Source: Ophiocordyceps camponoti-saundersi (nom. inval.)
Lineage: Eukaryota; Ascomycota; Sordariomycetes; Hypocreales; Ophiocordycipitaceae
Assembly (NCBI GenBank): GCA_003339415.1
Contig: PDHQ01000118.1
Coordinates: forward strand, 1-64,000
DNA: 64,000 nt
Direction: 5' to 3'
The number at the start of each line of letters is the position of its first letter. Positions within the stretch are counted from its first letter, which is position 1. The position numbers and the translations under genes were made by a program. Under the pieces are notes generated by a model that was not told the origin of the DNA, did not search any database, and saw only the letters and a list, made by a program, of their open reading frames with translations. Below, piece by piece: positions 11,005 through 19,714 of this stretch.

Positions 11005-12193
11005 TTAAGTCCATGGTATCCTTCTTTCCAGCTTTTGGATGATCTTCTCCTTCTTCCCGTCTATCTTGAGGCGAAGGGTATCAGAGCGGAGATTCCAACA
11101 CCTATCGTGACAGATTTCAAGTCCTTCTTCGTCGAGATAGTCCATCCGACGATATGATTTGCATTCTTCCTGGCAACTATAAACTAGCGACCCGGGACCG
11201 GATTTTTGCCACTTTTCACTCCGCCGAGCTTCTATGATCTTGTCGCTTCCCTAATCTCTCGCTGTTAGGGAAAGCGGATCGGTAGCGGTGAAGTTGGGAC
11301 AACTTACATGTGAACCGCATCTTGCCTTACAGAGATACTTACCATATCTAAGTTGGATCACTTCGTCTTCATCACAATCTTTCTTGCAATTCTGTAGCTG
11401 TTGCTTGCGCTTTGATTGTTCTTTTGGCATTGGCCATCTGGCGATGATTTCTTCTATTTTTTGCGCCTTATATAGTGTCAGCTTCGTCCAAAAGAGATGG
11501 GTATTTCAGACGTACGCCGCCGGAGCATGCAAATTCGCAGGGATCCCGAGCCCTTATAGGCGATATGCCCAATTTCAGGGAGCATGTGCGATGGCAACTT
11601 CCGTCTGGTTCTGATTTCGCAGCGTAGCTCATTCGATCAAGGAGTAATTGCCGTGGCTGAATCTTGTTAGTGCATTCAACTCTTCACCTGCGAGGCAGAG
11701 GAAGCACTTACATAGGCGCAAATCTCATCGCGTCCTACGTTTACTTCACGTCCTGGTGTTTTCTCGCATTCATCCTTGCATCTTTTCTCCGAGGCGTCCG
11801 TAATAGTCATCGAGGCGCTAACGATGGTGAAAATTTTCTGAAGGTCGCTTTCTGACTAGACGAACGTGAATATCGCGTTCAATGGTAGTTATCAGGTTGT
11901 CATCACCTACGTAGGGACCTTGGGCACAAAGACCGAGGCATACATCTTTCTTCGACGGCGAAAGCCTCGGGTTTTCACAGTCCCTATAACAAATTGATAG
12001 GGGATTTTCCGGCTTTATAGCTACTATAGTTGCTTGGTTAGAACACGCATGTATGTAGTATCTCTTTAGAGCCGGACTTCTCACCGTCTGCAGCTACTTG
12101 ATTTTCCTTATCTCCTGTTTCAGCCTCTTCTGAGACTATTGGACTGGCAAAGAGCAGCCATAGGAGAAGAAGGAAAGAAGGGAACAAGGCCAT
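11005..12193 (-). CDS. Secreted multi-module twin-CX3C protein (novel family)
   Basis: Six exons on the minus strand: 12085-12193, 11911-12023, 11712-11837, 11516-11656, 11308-11466 and 11005-11250, giving 297 residues. Introns are 49-73 bases with clear GT/AG ends and CTAAC/CTGAC branch sites. Exon 1 encodes a strong signal peptide (MALFPSFLLLLWLLFASPIVS). Each later exon encodes one module with two CxxxC motifs 12-16 residues apart: CYRDC...CLGLC, CKDEC...R-DEIC, CHRTC...CEFAC, CKKDC...CKARC, CQEEC...CHDRC. Only exon 3 lacks a cysteine, where an Arg (CGC) stands in for Cys. Introns 2-5 are all phase 0, so modules could be added or lost without breaking the frame. The CxxxC-x(10-16)-CxxxC pattern is that of disulphide-pinned helical hairpins, as in plant alpha-hairpinin peptides; similarity to that fold is inference. 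Function unknown; location in an island with a toxin gene suggests a host-interaction role. Confidence 0.8.
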
Positions 12194-13875
12194 TTCTCGT
12201 ATGGTAAAGGTAAGGAATGAAGAAGGTCAAAGTGTGTAAGTGAGCCAGTCAGGGCTACGGTACGAGACTTGACGAGTATTTATTCATACATATGCTAAGA
12301 AACCCTCACAGGGATTATGACCCTGGAGGCAATGCTAGGCTCCCCATCATAATTTATGCATGCCAACATACTTGAGGACCCTACCTGATAAGGAATTCTC
12401 TCCTGCATGGCTCCATGGATCAAGGCAAATTGATCCCTCGTATCGCCCACTATAACTTACCAGCCGTCAGTCAGGGATCTGCATGAATCGAAGATGATTG
12501 ATCGTTGGCTCTTACATATTAGATTCCTCCTGTAGAGTAGCTCCAAGAAGGCCTTTCATCCAAATTCGTCGGCAATTATTTATTTGTTATTTATTCCTCC
12601 CTCTTCATGCGTCTTCAGGTGGAAAAACGACTTGTTGTCCCATCTCCACCCCCTCAAGAACACCATCTGGCCGGTTCCCCCCACCGATCGGAAGAGATAC
12701 AACTTGACAGCATTAATAACTTAACCAATCAACTCTTTGACAACACAAGACGATGAGATTCGTTCGTTCGTGACGAACGCCGTGAAGCAAGTCTCTGATT
12801 GTCGCTATCTCCTCCGGAGAGATGACTCCAAACGCGGGGTCACCGGGCGGCCCTCTCCCCGGGCCCCCCCGCCGTGCTGATAGTCATTGACGAGGGCACC
12901 CGGGGCTCGAGCCAGTCCCAATAGCACCGTGCCGGACAGTTCAAGGCAGTGGCCTCCGCCGCCGACGACGACCTATCCGTCGGCTCACAGCGAGTCTACT
13001 GAAGGAAGCGTTCGAGAAAGGTGGCTGGGGTGGTCTCCCAGCAGACTTTTTCATTCACCGCCAGCCGCAGGCTCTGTCTTGATGCTGACAGCGTCGAGGC
13101 ATCAAGCAAACATTAGAATAGAAATCGCTCAATGTACATATAAATGCTAGGCTTACAAGTGCCTGAACCAATCAACGAGTCACCCACTAGGCACAATAAT
13201 CTACAATACAAGTCGACCATTCACAAGGCTTCTTTCATCTGCCGGATCAGACAATCAACTCAGCTCAATCAGCAGTTCTCCCAACGGTTGAGTTCGCATC
13301 AAAGGACGGAGCACGGGCGGGCAGCCTCTAAGCCCACCAAGAATGCCATGCCGGACCGGTTTCAGGGGAGGGGTTGTAAGGCACTCTCCTTCTAGGACAG
13401 AAGGTCCTTTGACTCGTAAGAGACTGTTTGCCTCGCAAGTTGAAGGATCTTTTCCTAGTCAGTAAAAACCCCCTTTCCCCTGATGCTAGAGCAAGGTTGA
13501 GAAGGGGAGTCGCTTTTAACCCCCCCCCAAGGTGGTGAGTAGTGAGAATAAGCTAGCAGGGTGCGGGTGGGGCCGGGTCGCCGATCCGGGTGGGGCCGGG
13601 GTCACCCCCTTCGGCAGGGGCCTTGGGCACGTTGCACGAGATTCTTCGCTGTCTGACCTGGTGATTAGAGAAGAGCAGAATTCATGACGTAATTTTCTAT
13701 AGATTTACTGAATCTCATCATCTGGCAACAAATCATAAAAACTACTTATGCCCCCTTCTCAAGTTTAAGCTGGGAAAAAGAGGTTCCTCAAGTCGTCCTC
13801 CATACAATTTTAAACTGACACAGAATACATGGATGCTATTTCCCCGAGGGTAGCCTCTCAATCTTCTATTGGATT
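12194..13875. other. Intergenic between the two twin-CX3C copies
   Basis: The first 350 bases are the upstream region of the intact gene and resemble the sequence upstream of the decayed copy, for example ctgcatgaatc ... ttagattcct at about 12480-12533 and 15173-15200. From about 12,550 to 13,860 the DNA has no counterpart at the other copy. It contains a GC-rich patch at 12834-12872 and a direct repeat of cgggtggggccggg at about 13563-13600. This may be an insertion, but no terminal repeats could be established. No gene recognised. Confidence 0.5.
12299..12349 (-). promoter_or_regulatory. Conserved upstream block of the twin-CX3C gene (copy A)
   Basis: About 105-155 bases upstream of the ATG at 12193. 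It shares ccctcacagggat, a following gaccc(c)tg and the end ggctc(a/c)ccatca with the block at 15007-15054 upstream of the decayed paralogue. The neighbouring ga(c/t)gagtattta (about 12271-12282) is also shared and may contain the TATA-type element. Conservation may reflect function or simply recent duplication. Confidence 0.45.
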
Positions 13876-14885
13876 TCAGCTTTCGTCTTCTCCGTCAAGT
13901 CGGGTCAGGGGTGAGGAGTCACTTACGGGAACATTTTGGCATCTATAGTTGCAGAACTCCAGCCCGTCTTCGTCCAAAAATTTTCTCTTATAATGCGAGT
14001 CGCAATCGTCCTGGCAAAGGCTGATTTGCTTCTGGGCATCGACCGAGTTGAAAAGGCCACTCTCTCGATTTTCCATTATTCTGTCGACGTACTAATAATC
14101 TCTCTCGCGGTCAGGAAAGTGTAGGTATGATGGTAAAGTCGAGATGAACTCACGTATGAGCCGCATCTTTTCTTGCAGGTAAACGCTTCCAAGCTACGAT
14201 GAATCCATTTGTTAGTGCTACATTGCCTCTTGCATTTCGCTAGCTGGCCTTGGCTTGTTGTCGTATCGACGACTGTCTTCCATCCATCGACGATTTCTTC
14301 TGCTTTTCGCATCTGCATCTGTCATCCATCGTATGTTGGCCTCGTCAGAAACAGGGAAGGGTACTTTCGGGACGCACGAGGTGGGCGCATTCATGTGCCC
14401 AGTACTGTTGTAGAATCTCCCCATATTGATAGTGATGCTTCCTGCGTCCTTGGTGGCAAGGTTCGGATGCATCACTAGGCGCCCATTTCGAGACGTAGCT
14501 CACGATTTCGAGCACTTTCCTCCGTGGCTGAATCTTGTTAGCGAATTCAGGTCTTGACTCGATGAAAAGCTTCTCATGTATTTGCAGAGTTGGTCGCAAA
14601 AAAGAATAAAATTCATCGTCTTCCCCTCTTGTCGCGCACTCTTTGAGGCATCTGTTATGCCGTGACACTGATCGAGCCGTTGACGACGTTGACCATTTTC
14701 TTGATATCACTCTCTACCTAGACGAGTCAGTATCTCTTTCGAGACCTGGCCGGCGACTTCTTACCGTCCGTAGCTCGTCTAAGAGCTTCAATTTGCGAAT
14801 CTTTATCGGTTGGAGCCTCTGCTGAATCGATCCGACTGGCAAAAAGCAGCCATAGGAAAAGAAGGAAAGAAGAGAGAAAGGCAAT
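13876..14885 (-). pseudogene. Decayed tandem paralogue of the twin-CX3C gene
   Basis: Minus strand, same order of parts as 11005-12193. The signal-peptide exon (RAIAFLSSFLLFLWLLFA) is recognisable, but the codon aligned with the start ATG is ATT (14883-14885) and no other in-frame ATG lies just upstream. Exon 2 is missing: the sequence runs from the start of intron 1 directly into the end of intron 2, which puts the phase-1 exon 1 against a phase-0 exon. The exon-3 equivalent has CLKEC, then a one-base shift before CDQLC, and the GT donor is replaced by AT. In the exon-4 equivalent, two of four cysteines are Arg and Trp. The last two modules (CKRQC...CKKRC at about 14150-14236; CQDDC...CNYRC at about 13930-14020) remain perfect. 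Several independent breaks make a functional product unlikely, though a shortened product of the last exons is conceivable. Confidence 0.75.
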
Positions 14886-15317
14886 TGCTCTCTTATCATC
14901 AAAAGGTGAGGGATGAATATGATGGAGCTTGAAGTCTGTTGTCTCTCCACGAGACTGGATGAGATGAGTATTTTATACTTGATGAGTATTTAAGCTTTGA
15001 TGCTTAAGAAGCCCTCACAGGGATGACCCCTGAGCCAGTCTCAGGCTCACCATCACGCCGGCAAGTTGATGCCTCCTCGTATCGCTCTTTAGAGTTCCCA
15101 TCATCAAGTTCTGCTGTGCAGTTCTTATCAGTCAGCCAGTTGAGGAATTCTTCCTCCTGATTGGATTTTACCTGCATGAATCAGCGGCAATTAGATTCCT
15201 CATACCGGTGACTGGCTTTCTTCAGAGCCTTTTCATCTCCAACATGGTTTACCCTTGATCGACTTTATGTCTACCAAACCGAAAGGGAAGTAGTATGATT
15301 CCCGTCTACAGCATAGT
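14886..15317. other. Upstream region of the decayed twin-CX3C copy
   Basis: Contains a TATAAAA element on the minus strand at about 14971-14977, the conserved block described separately, and the 3' flank of the cysteine-repeat gene that ends at 15318. No gene recognised. Confidence 0.6.
15007..15054 (-). promoter_or_regulatory. Conserved upstream block (copy B)
   Basis: Counterpart of 12299-12349, lying about 120-170 bases upstream of the ATT that replaces the start codon of the decayed copy. It retains ccctcacagggat and ggctcaccatca. It shows that the tandem duplication included the promoter. Confidence 0.45.
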
Positions 15318-16821
15318 CTATCTACTGTGATGAGCTTTGCGCAACTTGGCCATATAACTCTCAGTAGCCGACGGGAGGGTTGTCTTCTCGAGCTCTTCTA
15401 GGTATCGGTCAAGATACGTAGCAATCGACTGCTTAGCAGACTTCTCATCGCCGCCGTTGCCGACAAGATCATAGTGAACTGCGTTCTCGACCACCTTTGC
15501 CCCTTGCTTGAGGATGATGTCTGTCATCAGATCGCTCATGTTCTTCACAACGGCAGCAACCATCTCGTCATGCTTAAAGCCTCTTCTCGAGAAGCACTCT
15601 CCTTCGGACCGGTAGTTATTCTCTTGATATCGTTCATGACACCATCGATCCGTGCCTTGACAGGATTCCGCCTTCGACTCGGCTTGGGAGCATTCACCAC
15701 TTGGCTTCGCAAGAAGAAAAGGCGCCGTCTCCCTGCGACGGAAGCAATCATCCGGTGCAGAGGAAAACAACTGGCATTTACGCTCGGTCCCGATGCACCG
15801 CTCACTCTGGTCCGCCTCGTCGCGGCATTCCTGGCCAGGGGCAAACCACCTCGACGGTTCATCTGAAGCTGGCTCACGTAAGTCCTCGCATCGCTCCTTT
15901 GTTCCGTAGATCTTGACGCGTTTCTTATTAGCGCACCAGACCGATGTGCCGACGCAGGCCTCGGAGAAGCCAAAGTCGGTACAGTCTGGGGAGTCGGGGG
16001 CGTATAAGAGAGGGTTGATCCGTGATTCGATGCAGTCCAACACGTCTTTGTTCCCATTCCCTTGATGAGGCTTATTGAAGCAGAACTTCTCGGTGCCGCG
16101 GCATTCCTCAGTTGCATCTCCAAAGCATCTAAGAGGGTTTTCCACCAGAAACTCCGGCTTCTTAATCTTCTCGGGGGCCTTTTCTCTGTAAGCGAGGCAT
16201 TTCTCAGTCGAGCCGTACGACTTGATCCTTGCTTCCGCCCTGCAAAAGTCCTCGGTTCCCATACAACGCTCATCGTCGTCCATGCCTGCAGCAAGACAGC
16301 CGGAAGCGTACTTGGGAAGCCATTCTCCCTCTGAACGAGAGGCATAGCAATGATCTCGAATGGCCGCATCTTCAACCCTGGAACAGACGGCGTCGGTTCC
16401 GTCGCAGGTCTCATGGTAAGCGATGCAATCTGAGTTGATGTATCGCCACGGCGTCTTCCCAAGTCGGGCGGCAAAGCAGGCTGCCTGGCTTTCGTAGCCG
16501 TCTATATCATGGTAGAACTGTCTCGTCGAACACCACACATCAGTTCCTCGACAGCTCTCCTCGTTCTCGAAACAGCTCGAGTCGGGCTTCATCCACTGGA
16601 GGACTTGACCAGTTGATCTGGGCTATTCTCGGGTCAGCTTGCTGTACCTGTGCTTCATCGGCAGCATAGGACTGTCTTACCAGTAGAGAGTTTAAAGCCT
16701 GTGAAGAGTTGACTCGCACGACTTGTGAAGTATTGCTTCTCATGACGCTGGCAGAAGCTGCGAGCGAGAGAACGGATAAAGCGGTAATGACTGACATGGC
16801 AGCTGAAGGGTTTGTACGCAT
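15318..16821 (-). CDS. Secreted protein with seven 4-cysteine repeats
   Basis: Two exons, 16681-16821 and 15318-16595, joined over an 85-base intron (GTAAGA...CTCCAG, GCTGAC branch), give 472 residues. Exon 1 encodes a signal peptide (SVITALSVLSLAASASV). Residues about 50-385 are seven tandem repeats of the form C-x(6-9)-C-x-GT-x3-C-x(12-17)-C-x3-R; examples of the core are CRGTDVWC, CDGTDAVC, CMGTEDFC, CRGTEKFC, CVGTSVWC, CIGTERKC and CQGTDRWC. All 28 repeat cysteines are present, which suggests two disulphides per repeat in an oxidising, extracellular setting. A C-terminal cysteine-free segment of about 85 residues looks helical. I do not recognise the family. It is transcribed away from the enterotoxin gene starting at 17720. 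A possible TATA element (ctataataag, minus strand) is near 16907-16917. Function unknown. Confidence 0.8.
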
Positions 16822-17719
16822 GAACTTGTGATAACCTCTGCATGTACATATATATGGGCAAGTTGTAAGAGAGAGAATGTCATGTTGGAGCTTCTCCTGC
16901 TCGGACTCTTATTATAGATGTCTCTACATACATACATACATATGTACATATATCTATTAAGTCTACGGCAGTTGATGTTGGAGTGCTCAGCAGTCTTGTA
17001 ATGTTTTCCCTGGCACCCTTAACAGTTATATATACATACATATATATATAGGCGTCATGTCTTGACCATATGTAAAGCCGGTTAGAGGCGTCGCGTTATG
17101 TGTACATATGTATGTAAGAAGAGCGTGTTCGAGGCGCAGCACGCTTCTTATCGTTATTACTATTACTATGACTACATATTGCTATTGCTGTTACTATATG
17201 TACATATGTATGTATGTACCGAACATCTTCATTATACACACATTCCTCTTGCCTTATATCTACATCATTATGCCGTCTATCGGCGTTCACGTCTTGTATA
17301 AGCTCTGGAATGGGTTATGCCTTTAGAGCTATGTATGTAAGACTCTGCTCAGAAGGCGCCGAAAGAACTACCTATCCAATCGGTTTCATCGATTAGCCGT
17401 GGGCAGGTTTCGTTAATCAACCTCGTCAATCAATCTCATCTGATCTCATCTCGGCCAACCTCGTTCATCGACCCGGTAAGAGAGAGACCGTCGATAGCCT
17501 CAAGTTTCAAGTTTCCATGCTCATCTAAAACTTCGAGACTACTATATAAAGTCTCCTGTTACGCTGCTCCTCAGCTCCCGACTTTACACGAGTTCCGTCC
17601 TACGTTATACATACATATATATGCATGTATGTATGCAAGTCCATGCATGCTATTACCAGCTTGCCCATCAGAAACTCAAGCTGATCAACTCAATTCCTTT
17701 ACTCACAGACACCCGAGAA
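16822..17719. promoter_or_regulatory. Divergent intergenic region between the cysteine-repeat gene and the enterotoxin gene
   Basis: About 0.9 kb between two outward-facing secreted-protein genes. A good TATA box, tatataaa, lies at 17543-17550, about 170 bases before the toxin ATG. A TATA-like ctataataag lies on the other strand near 16907-16917. TACATA/TATG simple repeats occur at 16925-16945, 17030-17052, 17100-17115 and 17600-17640. No other gene recognised. Confidence 0.5.
17543..17550 (+). promoter_or_regulatory. TATA box of the enterotoxin-like gene
   Basis: The sequence tatataaa lies 170 bases upstream of the preferred start codon and after an otherwise ordinary stretch. This supports the start at 17720. 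Confidence 0.5.
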
Positions 17720-19714
17720 ATGTTAAGCAGGTTTCCATCAGGCCTCGTCCTGGCCGTTTCCCTCTCTCTGCTGTCATGGCCTCATCACGCTTCCGCCAAG
17801 CCTCCCTTCCCGATTCCCCCGGACGCTGCTCCCCCGGAGGCTCCCCCACCGCTCCCCCCCAAGGGACTTTCGCTCCCCCCCAAGGGCCTACCGCTCCCCC
17901 CCAAAGGACTCGTCTCAGCCCCCTTGGTCACTCACCCATCCGTCTCCGCCGAGATTGATCTGCCTCAGGTGAAAGCCGAGTGGGTTTACCGCGGAGACGG
18001 CTGGTCACCAGCAGTCATCAAGAAAGTGGGCGGCATGGCCCCGAAACTGAACATTAACAATCCGCCACAGCCGAGCGATAGCTATTTTGACCCCTTCAGT
18101 CTCCTCAACCATGATGATGATACTATGGACTTCGAACTTGGACGGAAGCACACGGCATACGTATCTACGTCCGTATCCCTTAAAGTCGCCGCCGGATTTG
18201 CCGTCAAGGCCCCCGGTGGAAACAGCTGGTTGTACCGGATACGTCCCTCCAAGAACATGGTCAACTTTGACAGGTCTGTTCCCGTTGACCACGTTGACTG
18301 GGAAGTCGAGTATTCAGCCTTAGGAGGGATACGCTTCGAACAGATCTATGATGCTGTCAGATTACCAAACACCCTTGAAATCGTCGACTTGAAAGACTGG
18401 GATGACTTGGTTCGGCATGTCTCGGAGTTCTGGCAGGGGAATCAGGTGCATGATCGACCACAGACTGTCACAAAAGCCGAGCTAGGGCACTGGGTTAACG
18501 ACCTATACGACCATGCCTACGATCAGGTTCCAGAAATCGAGGGCCACCCACTGCTAGCCGGTCTACCCATTGCGAAAGACAAGTCAAGTTGGCATAAGAG
18601 TTGGCAAAAGGAGCCCTTCAAATCGATAAAGATCGAAGATAGGATCTCTGCTCGAGATTACGCTCGAGAGTTTCTAGAAAAGATCGGAGAACCGCAAGGC
18701 TGGATGAAGAATTATCCTTTATTCGATGGCAAAGAGCTTACGAATCAGGAGAAACAAGAGGCGGACGAAGGAGAACTGAAGGCCGAACTATGGGAGGAGG
18801 CTGAGATACGGGATAGAAATAGAAAGGAAAAGAAGGAGAAAGAGATCAAGGACAAGATGGAGAAGGAGATGAAGGAGAGACTGGAAAAGGGAAGAAGGGA
18901 GAAGGAGGCCGAAGAACACAGGGATGCCGATAGACGTGAGAGACAGAGAAAGGAAGAGAAGGAAAGGGAGGAGGAAGAAAGAAGGGAGAAAGAACGAAAG
19001 AAGGCTAAGGAAAGGGAGGAGGAAGAAAGAAAGGAGAAAGAACGAAAGAAGGCTAAGGAACGGGAGAAGGAGAGAAAGGAAAAAGAGGGAAAAGAGAAGG
19101 AGGAGGAGGAGGAGATGGAAAGAGAGGAGACCGAGAAACGAGAGAGAGAGACAAAGGAGAAGAAGGAGAAGAAAGCCAAAGAAGCGGCACAAAGGCTCCA
19201 AAAAGCCTCCAAGAAAGGCTCTTGGATAGCAGACGTCATCACCTCCGTCATCACCACCCTCGGCGTCGCCAGCATCACCGCCGCCACCGCCTTCACAGCC
19301 CACACAATCGCACTCCAACACAGCGCAGTAGCAGCCACGTCACTCGACACAGTACCCCTCCTAAGCGCCGCCGAGAGCAGCGCCGTCACCAACGCAGAAG
19401 TTCTTCAAGTGCTCTCCGAAGTAGACCCCGACATCGCCGTCGAACTCCTCCTCGCTAGTGCTCCCGCGCCGCCGAAGACGCTTCCCGGAGCGAAGGCCAA
19501 GGTTCCGGTGGCCGTGCTGGCGAGACGGGATCGTGGCGTGGATGGTGCGGTCTTGAGGTGGAAGGTTGAGGCGGCTGGGGCGGCTTTCGAGAGGGCTTTG
19601 GAGATGGCTTGTGGGGTTGCTTTGGGGAGGGTGAGGCGGATGATGGCTTTTGAGGGGGGGGTTGAGGGGGGGAGTTTGGCGGGGATGTTTAGGGAGGGTC
19701 AGAGGGGAGGTTAG
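17720..19714 (+). CDS. Heat-labile enterotoxin A-chain-like secreted ADP-ribosyltransferase
   Basis: Single exon. The ATG at 17720 is preferred over an upstream in-frame ATG at 17621 because it begins a signal peptide (MLSRFPSGLVLAVSLSLL) and follows the TATA box at 17543; this gives 664 residues. A Pro-rich linker with PPKGL repeats follows. The ADP-ribosyltransferase domain of the cholera/LT A-subunit family shows the catalytic Arg in VYRGD (R91), the STS motif (149-151) and the E-x-E pair in WEVEYSALGGI (E195, E197). The spacings of 58 and 104/106 residues from Arg closely match those of the cholera toxin A1 chain (Arg7, Glu110, Glu112). Residues about 340-500 are an uninterrupted Glu/Lys/Arg-rich helix. 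A hydrophobic, possibly membrane-spanning segment of about 30 residues follows. Such genes are numerous in insect-pathogenic Hypocreales. All key residues are present. The target protein is unknown. Confidence 0.88.
   Translation: MLSRFPSGLVLAVSLSLLSWPHHASAKPPFPIPPDAAPPEAPPPLPPKGLSLPPKGLPLPPKGLVSAPLVTHPSVSAEIDLPQVKAEWVYRGDGWSPAVIKKVGGMAPKLNINNPPQPSDSYFDPFSLLNHDDDTMDFELGRKHTAYVSTSVSLKVAAGFAVKAPGGNSWLYRIRPSKNMVNFDRSVPVDHVDWEVEYSALGGIRFEQIYDAVRLPNTLEIVDLKDWDDLVRHVSEFWQGNQVHDRPQTVTKAELGHWVNDLYDHAYDQVPEIEGHPLLAGLPIAKDKSSWHKSWQKEPFKSIKIEDRISARDYAREFLEKIGEPQGWMKNYPLFDGKELTNQEKQEADEGELKAELWEEAEIRDRNRKEKKEKEIKDKMEKEMKERLEKGRREKEAEEHRDADRRERQRKEEKEREEEERREKERKKAKEREEEERKEKERKKAKEREKERKEKEGKEKEEEEEMEREETEKRERETKEKKEKKAKEAAQRLQKASKKGSWIADVITSVITTLGVASITAATAFTAHTIALQHSAVAATSLDTVPLLSAAESSAVTNAEVLQVLSEVDPDIAVELLLASAPAPPKTLPGAKAKVPVAVLARRDRGVDGAVLRWKVEAAGAAFERALEMACGVALGRVRRMMAFEGGVEGGSLAGMFREGQRGG

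Noticed and set aside
12752..13717. Inverted 10-mer gatgagattc / gaatctcatc around the unshared segment
   Set aside because: A 10-base inverted match in 1 kb is expected by chance; it does not extend and has no target-site duplication that I can see.
14345..14710. 121-codon minus ORF as an independent gene
   Set aside because: It runs through exon and intron remnants of the decayed twin-CX3C copy and mixes frames; explained by the pseudogene.
18745..19392. Minus ORFs opposite the charged helix of the enterotoxin-like gene
   Set aside because: Antisense shadow of the GAG/AAG-rich helix, giving Ser/Phe/Leu repeats.
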